Positions 26,509 through 35,869 of a stretch of DNA of 64,000 bases are shown in pieces. The DNA is from Aliidiomarina sedimenti (GTDB lineage: Bacteria > Pseudomonadota > Gammaproteobacteria > Enterobacterales > Alteromonadaceae). The position numbers and the translations under genes are program-made. The stretch's first letter is position 1. Every line of letters starts with the position of its first letter. Where the stretch lies: NCBI RefSeq assembly GCF_003986955.1, contig NZ_PIPN01000001.1:868001-932000 (forward strand), in the 5' to 3' direction. Below the pieces are notes generated by a model. The model searched no databases and was not told the origin of the DNA. It saw only the letters and a program-made list of their open reading frames with translations.

Positions 26509-27658
26509 GCGCTTTTTCTAATGCCTGTTGCAAGTCGCTCAGGAGTTCCTGCGCATCCTCAATCCCGGTCGACAAGCGCAGCAAATCAAGCGGCACCGGT
26601 GTGTTTTCGCCTTCGATACTGGCCCGATGTTCAATCAGACTTTCAACACCGCCAAGTGACGTGGCGCGCTTCCATAACCGCGTATGTGCGGCCGTCTTTA
26701 TCGCGCTATGTTCGCCACCGGCAACCTGAATTGAGAGCATACCGCCAAAACCACCGGGCATTTGTTGTTTTGCCAGCGCATGATCCGCGGCACTGGTTAA
26801 GCCTGGGTAATGCACCTTACTGACCAAAGGGTGATTATTTAATGTGGTAGCAAGCAGCATGGCTGTTTCACAAGACTGACGCACCCGAATATAAAGTGTT
26901 CGCATCCCCCGCAACAGCTGATTAGCGTCTTGCGGGCTCAACACTGCGCCACCGCCCCGGCGGATACTGCGGATGCGTTGCCAGAACGGCGAATCACCCG
27001 CACAAATCAACGCGCCAGCAATGACGTCAGAATGACCATTCAGATACTTGGTCGCGGAGTGCATTACGATATCCGCCCCCAGCGCGAGTGGCTGGCTTAA
27101 CACCGGCGTTGCGCAGGTCGAATCGACCGCCAGCAAGACATCACTGCGCTTACAAAGCGTAGCAATTGCCGCAACATCACTCAGTGTCCACATTGGGTTG
27201 GCCGGGGTTTCCAGCCATACTAAGCGGGTCTCGCCCGGGCGAATAGCAGCGTCTACTGCATCAACGTTAGTACAATCGACCAGCTCGACATCGAGCCCCC
27301 ATTCCTTGGCAAACCCAAGCAGCCAGTTACGTAACGACCAATACATCACCTTAGGCGCTATGACATGATCACCCGGCTTGAGTGCCTGAAACACTGCCAC
27401 CGCAGCGGCCATACCCGAACCAAAAAGTAACGCATCCTGACCCTGATCGAGTTCCGCCAGCAAACGCTCAACAGGTTTATAGGTTGGATTATCGTCCCGT
27501 GAATAGACATGACCACTGCGATATTGATTATCAGCGTCACGCAAATAGGTCGTCGCGGCGTACGTAGGTAGTACAACCGCACCGGTCTTATCGTCAGTTA
27601 AACCTAAGCCCTGAGCAGTTAATGTCTGCCCTGACCAAGGGGATTTCGAGTTTGCCAT
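26498..27658 (-). CDS. Cys/Met metabolism PLP-dependent enzyme (cystathionine lyase/synthase family)
   Basis: 386-aa transsulfuration-family enzyme. The PLP lysine lies in MHSATKYLNGHSDVIAG, with LVWLETPANPMW and LLAVDSTCATPV before it and SLGGVESLIEHR near the C-terminus. These show a cystathionine gamma-synthase / beta-lyase fold, but which reaction it performs (MetB, MetC, or methionine gamma-lyase) cannot be decided from sequence alone. No other methionine-biosynthesis gene is adjacent. Co-transcribed with yigZ and the small protein upstream. Confidence 0.85.
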   Translation of the reverse strand: MANSKSPWSGQTLTAQGLGLTDDKTGAVVLPTYAATTYLRDADNQYRSGHVYSRDDNPTYKPVERLLAELDQGQDALLFGSGMAAAVAVFQALKPGDHVIAPKVMYWSLRNWLLGFAKEWGLDVELVDCTNVDAVDAAIRPGETRLVWLETPANPMWTLSDVAAIATLCKRSDVLLAVDSTCATPVLSQPLALGADIVMHSATKYLNGHSDVIAGALICAGDSPFWQRIRSIRRGGGAVLSPQDANQLLRGMRTLYIRVRQSCETAMLLATTLNNHPLVSKVHYPGLTSAADHALAKQQMPGGFGGMLSIQVAGGEHSAIKTAAHTRLWKRATSLGGVESLIEHRASIEGENTPVPLDLLRLSTGIEDAQELLSDLQQALEKAHDV

Positions 27659-27698
27659 GTGTTGCTTCCCTGGTTGCCCCCTGGCCGCTGGCGGCGAA

Positions 27699-27935
27699 TC
27701 AGTCGCCGCGCAAGTCGCTCAGGGTCTTTCGTATGTCTTGTAGTTGGGTGGAAATTTCTTCATGTTCATCCCCCGGCATATTCTCCGAGCCAGAGGTTAA
27801 TAGTCGGTTTGAATCCAGTTCCCAGCTTTCCAGAACGCGGATTTTTTGCTCTAACGAGAGTGCTGGCTCAGTTGCCACTTCTGCGGGTGCCGAGAAATAA
27901 TCTGACGGACTTTGAACCACTTTTTCAATATCCAT
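27699..27935 (-). CDS. Small conserved protein, function unknown
   Basis: 78-aa soluble protein beginning MDIEKVVQSPSDYFSAPAEV and carrying the helix LSLEQKIRVLESWELDSNRL, followed by an acidic stretch and a C-terminal helix. I recall similar short proteins (SPxDxFxxPxEVxxxxxLSxxQKxxILxxWExD) in proteobacteria without a known function. AGGCAGGTT precedes the ATG, and a promoter-like pair lies 30-60 bases upstream. It is probably the first gene of an operon with the PLP enzyme and yigZ. Confidence 0.72.
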   Translation of the reverse strand: MDIEKVVQSPSDYFSAPAEVATEPALSLEQKIRVLESWELDSNRLLTSGSENMPGDEHEEISTQLQDIRKTLSDLRGD

Positions 27936-27965
27936 AACCTGCCTCGATGTCTTAGTTGCTAAACG

Positions 27966-27994
27966 TATCTATCTATTAGTTAAGCAGAATTCAA
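27966..27994 (-). promoter_or_regulatory. Candidate promoter for the 27935-25915 operon
   Basis: On the minus strand TTGAAT and TAGATA are 17 bases apart, about 30 bases before the small-protein ATG. Confidence 0.4.
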
Positions 27995-28096
27995 GCACTT
28001 AGCAACCATCGATAACAAGTTCCCGCTATTTCTCCCACTAGCTTACTTTACTCACTACCGATTGCGTAATACTCTCTGCGCCCAACGCCACAAATT

Positions 28097-28708
28097 TTGC
28101 GATTCAGATCTATTTTGCCAAAAATACTATCAAGTTCAGACAGCGAAGCAATAGCGAAAACTCGCCATTGGGTCGAGGCATTTATTGTGCCTTTGAATAT
28201 TTGCCCCTTTGCCAGACGCGAAGTCGAGCGCGCGAGTATTCGTTATCAACCTTTGGCATTTAGCAGTGACGATGAGTTTTATGATGCCCTGCTCGCTGAG
28301 CTGAATCTGTTGCAAGATGACAGTGAGCTGGAAACGACGCTGCTAATTTTACCGCAACTGGATGACAGCTTCGAAGCTTTCCTTAATACCGCTGGGTATG
28401 CAGAACAGATCATAGCGCTTGAAGGTTTTACCGGGACCTATCAGGTTGCCCACTTCCACCCTGAGTATATCTTTGCCGACAGTGATCAGTCAGACGCCGC
28501 CAATTACACCAATCGCGCGCCTCATGCATGCCTGCATTTGCTCCGCGAAGCCTCGTTAGAACGGGCAATTCGGGCACATAAACAGGCTGATCAGATCCCG
28601 GCAGACAATATCAAAAAATTAAGACAGCTAGGTCTCGACAAGATGCAGCAACAATTTCTTGCTTTATGCGAGGCGCCGAAAAAACACGAAAACGAGAATA
28701 CCGATTAG
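28097..28708 (+). CDS. DUF1415 family protein
   Basis: 203-aa protein of the DUF1415 family. The family start TRHWVEAFIVPLNICPFARR is near residue 22, with conserved TTLLILPQL and YQVAHFHPEYIF later; the Cys and the His pair suggest a metal or cofactor site, but no function is established. The start is uncertain: the frame opens with TTG at 28097 and again at 28115, with no clear ribosome binding site. Codons before residue 13 may not be translated. Confidence 0.78.
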   Translation: MRFRSILPKILSSSDSEAIAKTRHWVEAFIVPLNICPFARREVERASIRYQPLAFSSDDEFYDALLAELNLLQDDSELETTLLILPQLDDSFEAFLNTAGYAEQIIALEGFTGTYQVAHFHPEYIFADSDQSDAANYTNRAPHACLHLLREASLERAIRAHKQADQIPADNIKKLRQLGLDKMQQQFLALCEAPKKHENENTD

Positions 28709-28759
28709 AAAACCAGATAGTGAAACACAAGAGGAAGTAGATAACAGGAAGAGTAAAGA

Positions 28760-28836
28760 TGGTCGGCGATGCAGGATTTGAACCTGCGACCCCTTGGACC
28801 CAAACCAAGTGCGCTACCAAACTGCGCTAATCGCCG
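28760..28836 (-). tRNA. tRNA-Pro (TGG), copy 2 of the cluster
   Basis: 77-nt tRNA with acceptor CGGCGAT pairing ATCGCCG, anticodon loop TTTGGGT carrying TGG, T-arm CAGGTTCAAATCCTG and encoded CCA. Base-for-base identical to the copy at 29090-29166. Last gene of the minus-strand tRNA cluster. Confidence 0.97.
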
Positions 28837-28848
28837 ACAAATAGGAAA

Positions 28849-28925
28849 TGGGGTGGATGATGGGACTCGAACCCACGACAACCGGAATCACAATCCGGGG
28901 CTCTACCAACTGAGCTACACCCACC
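28849..28925 (-). tRNA. tRNA-His (GTG)
   Basis: 77-nt tRNA including the extra 5' G that pairs with C73, characteristic of tRNA-His. Anticodon loop TTGTGAT carries GTG; T-arm TGGGTTCGAGTCCCA; encoded CCA. Confidence 0.97.
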
Positions 28926-28982
28926 ACAGGGTTGTTCTGATCGCTGAATCGCGTTGCCGTGGCCGCGCAAGTATAGAGTGAC

Positions 28983-29059
<77 letters not shown>

Positions 29060-29089
29060 GCTGCACGTCCTCCAGCTCACTGAAGAAAG

Positions 29090-29166
29090 TGGTCGGCGAT
29101 GCAGGATTTGAACCTGCGACCCCTTGGACCCAAACCAAGTGCGCTACCAAACTGCGCTAATCGCCG
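29090..29166 (-). tRNA. tRNA-Pro (TGG), copy 1 of the cluster
   Basis: First gene of the cluster, identical to the tRNA-Pro at 28760-28836. Anticodon TGG, encoded CCA. Order of transcription is Pro-Arg-His-Pro. Confidence 0.97.
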
Positions 29167-29239
29167 TACTTTCTACGCCCGTTATCAGCTTCAGACACTG
29201 CTTCCCGAAGGAACAATTCGTGGCTGACAACGGGGGCGA

Positions 29240-29268
29240 ATATTACCGTTAAGCTTAGGAAGCGTCAA
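29240..29268 (-). promoter_or_regulatory. Strong promoter of the tRNA cluster
   Basis: On the minus strand TTGACG, exactly 17 bases, then TAATAT, followed by a GC-rich discriminator TCGCCCCCG. Such discriminators are typical of stable-RNA promoters under stringent (ppGpp) control. The start would lie about 65 bases before the first tRNA. Confidence 0.78.
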
Positions 29269-29452
29269 ACGTTTTTTCCGGAAAACTGTTTGTTAGCCTA
29301 TTTTTGAAGCAACCTGCTCAGGGTTCCTCCAGTTTTACTCAAAAGTGCTGCCTTTATCTGTCCTTATTGCGGATTTTTTGTAACAATATTCAGCCATCAG
29401 CGGCATAGATCTCTCGTCGATACCTTTTAGTGATACCAGGTGGCATCTCAAC

Positions 29453-30322
29453 ATGGCAAATTCAGAACACGCAGCATTGATTGATGGCAAAGCCATCGCC
29501 CATACCATTCGCCAGGACGTTAAAAAACAAGTAGCAAAGCATATCGCCGATGGCCATCGCGCGCCTGGTCTGGCCGTGGTTCTGGTGGGTCAGGATCCCG
29601 CCTCACACGTTTATGTGGGCAGCAAACGTAAAGCCTGTGAGGAAGTCGGTTTTGTCTCCAAAGCCTATGACCTGCCGGTGACTGTCAGCCAGCAACAGCT
29701 CGAAGCGCTTATCGACGAACTCAATGATGCCGCCGATATCGACGGAATTTTAGTCCAGCTGCCGCTGCCTGCAGGGCTTGATGCAACCAAAATCATTGAA
29801 CGGATTAAACCGACCAAAGATGTTGATGGCTTTCATCCATACAATATTGGGCGTCTCGCACAACGTATACCAGTCCTTCGCCCCTGCACACCGAAAGGGA
29901 TAATGACCCTGCTTGCCTCGACCGGCGTCGACCTGCACGGGCAACATGCCGTCATTGTCGGTGCCTCCAATATTGTTGGCCGCCCGATGAGCCTGGAACT
30001 CCTGCTCGGTGGCGCAACCACCACGGTTTGTCACCGTTTCACCAGTAACCTTGAAAAGCATGTCCGCGAGGCGGATATCGTGGTCGTCGCGGTCGGTCGC
30101 CCGGCGTTTATTCCAGGCGAGTGGATTAAACCTGGCGCCGTGGTTATCGATGTAGGCATCAACCGTATGCCAGACGGTCGTTTATGTGGGGATGTGGAGT
30201 TTGAAAGCGCCGCTCAGCGCGCCAGTTTTATTACCCCGGTACCAGGTGGGGTCGGTCCGATGACGGTTGCCAGTCTGATGGAAAACACCCTGCAAGCCTG
30301 TGTCGAACTGAACGACCACTAG
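29453..30322 (+). CDS. folD: FolD, methylene-THF dehydrogenase/cyclohydrolase
   Basis: Bifunctional enzyme interconverting 5,10-methylene- and 10-formyl-tetrahydrofolate, supplying one-carbon units for purines and formyl-Met. 289 aa. The catalytic lysine motif is [14 protein letters not shown] (near 52-65), [10 protein letters not shown] and [10 protein letters not shown] follow, and the C-terminal signature [16 protein letters not shown] is intact. The Rossmann motif is [12 protein letters not shown]. Ends four bases inside the convergent TadE-like gene. The 286 bases upstream hold the tRNA promoter on the other strand; I found no clear folD promoter. Confidence 0.96.
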   Translation: MANSEHAALIDGKAIAHTIRQDVKKQVAKHIADGHRAPGLAVVLVGQDPASHVYVGSKRKACEEVGFVSKAYDLPVTVSQQQLEALIDELNDAADIDGILVQLPLPAGLDATKIIERIKPTKDVDGFHPYNIGRLAQRIPVLRPCTPKGIMTLLASTGVDLHGQHAVIVGASNIVGRPMSLELLLGGATTTVCHRFTSNLEKHVREADIVVVAVGRPAFIPGEWIKPGAVVIDVGINRMPDGRLCGDVEFESAAQRASFITPVPGGVGPMTVASLMENTLQACVELNDH

Positions 30323-30930
30323 TCCTGCTCCAGCTCTGTCATTGAAACCCGCAGCGGTGCCTGTAACTGAGCCGCTGCTTTTCCTTTTACCGCCATCATG
30401 GGTGCCCGCCCGACCCGCTGCAGATTACAGTACTGCTGGTTAATATCCAGCGAGTAACGCAAAAAATAACCGATCATGTCGGCAACCATAGGTACCTGCA
30501 GTGGCTGGCACCAAACCAGCTCAATTTGCAGCGTCCGCGCTCTAAGCCATAACTGACGCTCATCGAAGGGCATTGCATCCAGTCGGGCCAGGGCAAAGTC
30601 GGTGTCCAGCTGGTAATAACGCCGTCCTTCGTCTGTAACCAGCGTCCCATAACGACGGATCTGAGTATTACTGGGGTGAACCCGTTTAACCAAAGGTACG
30701 TGAAGCACACGTCCGGGCATGGGTCGCATCCGCTTCTCCACTACTTCAAAGGTTCGCAACCGATTGAAACCATCTAAACTAGCCTGACGTACCACGTGCA
30801 TAGCCGTGCTCTGTACCAGCTGGAAGCACAAAAACAGCCATAACAACTGAATCCCTCCTAAGCCGATGACCATCACCAGTGGTAACACCCACAGCGTCTC
30901 AACCAGGCTTTGCCCCCGCTCCGCCTTCAC
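30319..30930 (-). CDS. TadE-like pilus assembly protein
   Basis: 203-aa protein with a TadE-type N-terminus: a short basic leader, then [20 protein letters not shown] and more hydrophobic residues to about 45, leaving most of the protein outside the membrane. TadE proteins are minor pilin-like parts of Tad or type IVb pili. It starts with GTG that overlaps the secretin stop (GTGA), so it is translated with the secretin. The extracytoplasmic part has three cysteines or so but no recognised domain. No prepilin peptidase or pilus ATPase lies nearby. Confidence 0.7.
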   Translation of the reverse strand: MKAERGQSLVETLWVLPLVMVIGLGGIQLLWLFLCFQLVQSTAMHVVRQASLDGFNRLRTFEVVEKRMRPMPGRVLHVPLVKRVHPSNTQIRRYGTLVTDEGRRYYQLDTDFALARLDAMPFDERQLWLRARTLQIELVWCQPLQVPMVADMIGYFLRYSLDINQQYCNLQRVGRAPMMAVKGKAAAQLQAPLRVSMTELEQD

Positions 30931-32429
30931 AGCACGTCTGCGGTGGGCAAAATACGCGGGGTCAGCAAAAGCAAGGTTTCGCTGCGCAGCTGCGTGGTAT
31001 CACGGCGCCCACCAAACAGAAAACTGAGCAGGTTACGTTGTTCACGCCAGTGGCGCCGTGAGTTTTGCAGCCCCGATATGAGCAGGGTTTCACCGTCTGC
31101 GACCATCGCTTTCATGAAAAATTTCTTGCGGTTGGTGTGCGGAGTTTGAATTGTCTTTTCGCCAGAGGTGATCTGATCAATCGCAATCAGATCAGAAAGA
31201 CTGGTCGACAGTTGCATCACCACTTGCTGATTGGCCACTTTCGGCAATACGTACAATTCAAAGCCGGTCGTAACCACCCCGGGGATAAGCAGATCACTAC
31301 TGCCAACATTGGCGGTGGCTGTACTGCCCGCTGACGCCAGGTAGGTCGCATTGTCCTGCAGCACTATTTTGGCGATCTGATTATTCAGGCTGACTACCCG
31401 TGGGTGCGTACTCACCTCAACCACACCTTGCTCAGACAACGCGTCGATGAGTACCTGAGACCCGTCAAAGCGGCCACCCTGGCGGGTATAACCGAGCTCA
31501 GCGGTATTGCTCATGCTACCGGCAGACTGAGCGAACGAACTGGCAAAGTTGACGATGCCGCTCCCTGACGTCGACTGATAAATCAGATCCCAGTCAATCC
31601 CGACTTGCTGACTATCGCTGAACGACACGTCGATAATCTGCACGTCAACCGCTACTTGCCGGGTTAGACGCTGATTTTGCTGCAACAGGTACGCTCGCAC
31701 CTGTTCCACGTATTGGGGGTAGTCCCGTACCAGTACCGAGGTCGAACTTTGGTTAATAGCGAGCTCACCTTCAGCAGACAGCAACAGGGTCAGCGCCAGT
31801 TCAAGATCATTCCAAACCGATAAGGATTCACTGGTAAAGTTGAGGTACTGGCTGCTATCTTCGCTTGCAGGAGCAGTCTGCAACACCGACTGCTGAGTGG
31901 TAGTGCGCTGTGCCGGCGTATCTTCACCGAGGAAAAAATTGGTCGTTCCGGCGAGAAAGGCGACATCAAACTCAGCCATCTCGAAGCGCCGCGCCGTCAC
32001 CATCTGCGCCTCCTGCTGCAGATAAATCCCGGTGAGCAAACTAATTTGCTGCAAAGCCTCACTCAACGTGCCGGAAAAAGCAAGAGTTACTGGCTGCTGT
32101 GGGTCAATCTGATCAAGTAAACGCACACTCACCCCTTCCGGTAACAACAGTTCACGCAGTGCCTGTTGCAACGGATAACCATCGAAGGTGAACTCGGTCC
32201 ACTGCTGTCCCCAGCCGGGTTCAGGCCCGTCCATCGGTAACGAAGGCACAAAGAAACCACTATCCAGCTGCACCAGTGAAGGTTTGCTTGTGCGTTGCGG
32301 CTCAGCATAGGCCGCAGCGAGACTGTCTTCAGCATGCGCATACGCCTGCTGATACCCTTTAGAGGCACTGCAGCCTGTGAGTATCACTATCATCACCGCA
32401 ACCGCGCCTGCGCGCGTCTCGCCGTTCAC
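30927..32429 (-). CDS. Lipoprotein secretin, PilN/type IVb pilus family
   Basis: 500-aa outer-membrane secretin with a lipobox (ILTGC) at about residue 20. An STN-like domain (FDGYPLQQALRELLLPEGVS) is followed by a short N-domain (LVRDYPQYVEQVRAYLLQQN) and the secretin core: VEVSTHPRVVSLNNQIAKI, TTGFELYVLPKVAN, VADGETLLISGLQNS and LLLLTPRIL. This resembles the R64 PilN / TcpC-like secretins of type IVb pili. GTG start overlapping the preceding stop. It should form a channel in the outer membrane; the cargo or pilus is not encoded in this window. Confidence 0.85.
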   Translation of the reverse strand: MNGETRAGAVAVMIVILTGCSASKGYQQAYAHAEDSLAAAYAEPQRTSKPSLVQLDSGFFVPSLPMDGPEPGWGQQWTEFTFDGYPLQQALRELLLPEGVSVRLLDQIDPQQPVTLAFSGTLSEALQQISLLTGIYLQQEAQMVTARRFEMAEFDVAFLAGTTNFFLGEDTPAQRTTTQQSVLQTAPASEDSSQYLNFTSESLSVWNDLELALTLLLSAEGELAINQSSTSVLVRDYPQYVEQVRAYLLQQNQRLTRQVAVDVQIIDVSFSDSQQVGIDWDLIYQSTSGSGIVNFASSFAQSAGSMSNTAELGYTRQGGRFDGSQVLIDALSEQGVVEVSTHPRVVSLNNQIAKIVLQDNATYLASAGSTATANVGSSDLLIPGVVTTGFELYVLPKVANQQVVMQLSTSLSDLIAIDQITSGEKTIQTPHTNRKKFFMKAMVADGETLLISGLQNSRRHWREQRNLLSFLFGGRRDTTQLRSETLLLLTPRILPTADVL

Positions 32430-32803
32430 AGCGCCTGCTCCATGGCAGGTCTGACTACCGCAATGTGATTCGCGTACAACGACACCTGAAGCTGATAGGG
32501 GGTTGCCAGTTGCTCAACCAGGGCTAACCCGTGCTGACCCTTTAACCTGTAATCCGATGGCCACTGCTGGTCGCTGGCTGCCGTCCAGACCACCTGCTGA
32601 ATTTGCAGATGTTCACGCAACAAGCGCTCGAGCTGAGGGCGCAAAGGACCGGCTCGCAACCTGAAGGTCACCAGCGGCTGCTCTGCAACCGTTTTGGCGA
32701 CCATAGCAGGGATAACTAACGGAGGGCACACGCTGAGCGCGAGTGCCCGGGGACTCACTACCATTGGGGGGACCACAATCGCTATCCATGCGAACTTGTG
32801 CAT
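32426..32803 (-). CDS. TcpQ-domain protein (PilL-like)
   Basis: 125-aa secreted protein. A signal-peptide-like N-terminus (MHKFAWIAIVVPPMVVSPRA) is followed by a TcpQ/PilL C-terminal-type domain: LRPQLERLLREH, WPSDYRLKGQHGLALVEQLA, and PYQLQVSLYANHIAVVRP. In the Vibrio toxin-coregulated pilus, TcpQ stabilises and localises the secretin. The frame opens further upstream (32842), but AAGGAG spaced 8 bases from the ATG at 32803 decides the start. Its stop overlaps the secretin GTG. A partner role for the adjacent secretin is inferred. Confidence 0.78.
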   Translation of the reverse strand: MHKFAWIAIVVPPMVVSPRALALSVCPPLVIPAMVAKTVAEQPLVTFRLRAGPLRPQLERLLREHLQIQQVVWTAASDQQWPSDYRLKGQHGLALVEQLATPYQLQVSLYANHIAVVRPAMEQAL

Positions 32804-32875
32804 CAGCAGGCTCCTTGCTGAAAATAATAAGCGGAACCCCAAATTTAGTTAGTGACAGCTAGTCACGCAATCGAA

Positions 32876-35578
32876 CTAGCTGCTTTTCTTCGTACGCTTT
32901 GTCGTCTTTGTACTGGTTTTGCGTTTCGTTGTGGCTTTTTTACGCGGACTGCTTTTCTTCCCTTCGACCTGTTTCCAGACACCGTTCTCATAATGGGCCT
33001 GCCAGCCGGTCGGCTTTTTATCCACTTCTGTCATCACATACTGTTTCTTTTCCTTGCGACTGAAGCGAACCACAGCATCGTTGCCGTCATTGTCTTCAGT
33101 GGGTGCTTCAGCAAGGTAATGAAACTTTTCCGCCAGGCGATCCTTAAAGCGCACCAGTTCTTTGACCGTCACCGCCCTGGTCTCACGCGATTTAGGGAAG
33201 GTACTGGCCGACAAGAAGATGCCACTGGCGCCATCCCGCAACACGAAATAGGCATCCGATTGCTCACATGGCATCTCAGGCAGGTGTACCGGGTCTTCTC
33301 GTGGTGGCGCGGCTTCACCACTTTTCAATAACTTACGGGTGTTCTTGCATTCATCATTGGTACACCCGAAGTACTTGCCAAAACGGCCACTTTTTAGCTG
33401 CATGTCAGAGCCGCAGCGGTCACACTCGATCAGCGGACCATCGTACCCTTTGATCTTAAACGTACCCTGCTCGATAAGATGACCATCACAGACCGGATTA
33501 TTACCGCATACATGCAACTTGCGTTTTTCATCCAGCAAGTAGCTGTCCATGGCGGTTCCACACTGAGGGCAACGTTTCTTCGCCCGCAGAGCCAGCGCTT
33601 CGGCTTCTTCGTTATCTTCGTCCACCTTCACTGCTTCATCACCGGAGACCAGATTAAGGGTCTGCGTGCAGCGTTCTTTGGGTGGCAGGTTGTACCCGGA
33701 GCAGCCCAGGAAGACTCCGGTCGACGCGGTACGAACACCCATCTTGCGACCACATTTCGGACAGTCGATATCGGTAAGGACCATTTCGTTGCTGCGCATG
33801 CCACCGTCTTCCGGCGGTAGCTCAGCTTTATGCAGATGGCCTTTAAAGTCTTCATAAAACTGGTCAAGCGCCTGTTTCCAGTCCGCCTTCCCTTCAGCGA
33901 TATCATCCAGCCGCTGTTCCATTTCCGCGGTGAAGTTATAACTCATCAATTCAGCAAAGTTTTCAGTTAGCCGATCGGTGACGATCTCGCCCATTTTTTC
34001 GGCATAGAAGCGTCGTTGTTCGACCCGGACATAGCCCCGATCCTGAATCGTTGAAATGATCGAAGCGTAAGTCGACGGTCGACCAATACCGCGCTTTTCC
34101 AATTCTTTAACCAGAGAGGCCTCAGAGAAACGCGCTGGTGGCTTGGTAAAGTGCTGCTGCGGATCCAGTGCTTCAAGCGCCAGCGTATCGCCTACTTTTA
34201 CATCCGGCAGTGACGCGTCCTCTTCGCCTTTTCGTTTCCCTGCTGGCTGTACTTTGGTCCAGCCAGGGAAGCGCATCACTCGACCGCGCGCTTTCAGCTC
34301 ATAATCGCCAGCGGCGACCGTTAATGAGGTCGAGTCATACTCGGCAGGCGTCATCTGACAGGCCACAAACTGGCGCCAGATAAGCTCGTACAAACGCTCC
34401 GCATCACGGTCCATGCCTTGTAACGTGCCTGATTTAATCATCACATTAGACGGTCGAATGGCCTCATGCGCCTCTTGTGCATTGGCCTTTTTGCCGTAGA
34501 AGTTAGGCTTTTCCGGTAAATATTTAGGACCAAACTCATCTTCGATAAACTTGCGTACGCTACTCAGCGCATCCTGACTCAAATGGGTCGAGTCGGTTCG
34601 CATATAGGTAATGTAACCCGCTTCATATAATCGCTGCGCCATGGTCATAGTTTTCTTCACCCCAAAGCCCAGCCGGGTACTTGCCGCCTGCTGTAAGGTT
34701 GAGGTAATGAACGGGGCCGTAGGACGGCTTTTGGTTGGCTTATCATCACGCGCACTAACCGCATACGACGCCGTTTTTAACGCATCCACAGCGGCCATTG
34801 CCATGGCTTCATTGGTTGGTTTGAAAGCCGAGCCGTTAAAGCGCATAACCTGCATCCGCAGGTCCGCTTTTTGCGCCGCAGTTAAGTCCGCATGGACGTC
34901 CCAGAATTCTTCCGGAATAAAGGCTTTTATTTCCCGTTCACGTTCCACCACTAAACGTACAGCCACTGACTGCACGCGCCCGGCACTTAGGCCACGGGCT
35001 ATTTTTTTCCACAGCAATGGCGAAACCATGAAACCGACCACACGGTCCAGAAAACGCCGGGTCTGCTGCGCTTCAACACGCGACACATTCAGCTCCGATG
35101 GCTGTGCGAATGCATCCTGAATGGCTTTTTTGGTGATCTCATTAAATACCACCCGCTGATAGCGCTCTTCATCCCCACCAATCAGCTCTTTAAGGTGCCA
35201 GGCAATGGCTTCCCCTTCGCGGTCCAAATCCGTTGCCAGATAAACCTTATCGGCTTTTTTAGCCAGACTTTGTAATTCTTTGACCACCTTTTCTTTACCC
35301 GGCAGCACTTCATAGTATGGTTTCCAGCCATGCTCAGGGTCGATCCCCATGCGCCCGACCAGGTTAATATAATCGCGTTCTGCGCGGTATTTAGCTTTCT
35401 CATCCGGTGCCATCTTACGCACCTCAGCTGGCGACTTAGTCGGCGCCTTTTCCACACTTCGGGTTGGCAGATCACGCACGTGCCCGACACTCGACTTCAC
35501 GATGAAGTCGTTGCCAAGGTACTTATTAATAGTTTTTGCTTTTGCCGGAGACTCGACGATAACGAGCGATTTTGCCAT
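32876..35578 (-). CDS. topA: DNA topoisomerase I
   Basis: Type IA topoisomerase that removes negative supercoils; 900 aa from the chosen ATG (E. coli 865). The TOPRIM domain begins [33 protein letters not shown] is conserved and the active-site tyrosine is in [13 protein letters not shown]. Three or more C-terminal zinc-ribbon units are visible ([24 protein letters not shown]), then a lysine/arginine/threonine-rich tail. The open frame extends to a TTG at 35614, but family homology fixes the start at 35578. Promoter and operator-like palindrome lie just upstream. Confidence 0.96.
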   Translation of the reverse strand: MAKSLVIVESPAKAKTINKYLGNDFIVKSSVGHVRDLPTRSVEKAPTKSPAEVRKMAPDEKAKYRAERDYINLVGRMGIDPEHGWKPYYEVLPGKEKVVKELQSLAKKADKVYLATDLDREGEAIAWHLKELIGGDEERYQRVVFNEITKKAIQDAFAQPSELNVSRVEAQQTRRFLDRVVGFMVSPLLWKKIARGLSAGRVQSVAVRLVVEREREIKAFIPEEFWDVHADLTAAQKADLRMQVMRFNGSAFKPTNEAMAMAAVDALKTASYAVSARDDKPTKSRPTAPFITSTLQQAASTRLGFGVKKTMTMAQRLYEAGYITYMRTDSTHLSQDALSSVRKFIEDEFGPKYLPEKPNFYGKKANAQEAHEAIRPSNVMIKSGTLQGMDRDAERLYELIWRQFVACQMTPAEYDSTSLTVAAGDYELKARGRVMRFPGWTKVQPAGKRKGEEDASLPDVKVGDTLALEALDPQQHFTKPPARFSEASLVKELEKRGIGRPSTYASIISTIQDRGYVRVEQRRFYAEKMGEIVTDRLTENFAELMSYNFTAEMEQRLDDIAEGKADWKQALDQFYEDFKGHLHKAELPPEDGGMRSNEMVLTDIDCPKCGRKMGVRTASTGVFLGCSGYNLPPKERCTQTLNLVSGDEAVKVDEDNEEAEALALRAKKRCPQCGTAMDSYLLDEKRKLHVCGNNPVCDGHLIEQGTFKIKGYDGPLIECDRCGSDMQLKSGRFGKYFGCTNDECKNTRKLLKSGEAAPPREDPVHLPEMPCEQSDAYFVLRDGASGIFLSASTFPKSRETRAVTVKELVRFKDRLAEKFHYLAEAPTEDNDGNDAVVRFSRKEKKQYVMTEVDKKPTGWQAHYENGVWKQVEGKKSSPRKKATTKRKTSTKTTKRTKKSS

Positions 35579-35611
35579 GGCGTTATTAAACTCTTTGGTC
35601 GGAATAAAGAA

Positions 35612-35639
35612 CAACGAGGTCTTATATAAGCCCTCGTTG
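35612..35639. promoter_or_regulatory. 28-bp palindrome centred on the topA -10 box
   Basis: CAACGAGG, one base, CTTATATAAG, one base, CCTCGTTG: a 28-bp inverted repeat with only one mismatched pair. The central TATATA is the topA -10 element. The layout fits an operator where a dimeric repressor would block the promoter, or a supercoil-sensitive cruciform. The regulator is unknown. Confidence 0.65.
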
Positions 35640-35651
35640 CAGGTTATTCAA
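35623..35651 (-). promoter_or_regulatory. Promoter of topA
   Basis: Minus strand TTGAAT, 17 bases, TATATA. Start expected near 35616, giving a leader of about 38 bases. Confidence 0.6.
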
Positions 35652-35799
35652 GCGAATGTGTAAGTTGATTCCTTTTTTAAGATATATCGGTAAACGAGCC
35701 GAGTGACAACCCACAGTCTTCACAATAGATGGAAATTCGGCCACTTTGCATACTTATCCAGCTTTGGTCAATCCTGCTACAGGCCTTGGCAATTAAGGC

Positions 35800-35827
35800 T
35801 TTCAAAGCGACTGAAGACACGTATAAT
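35800..35827 (+). promoter_or_regulatory. Promoter of astB
   Basis: A perfect TATAAT at 35822-35827, preceded after 16 bases by the weak -35 TTTCAA. It lies about 42 bases before the astB ATG. I see no clear ArgR box. Confidence 0.48.
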
Positions 35828-35869
35828 GGCCCAGTTGGAAATTTGAATTGTTTTAGGGAGCCGAGCTAG

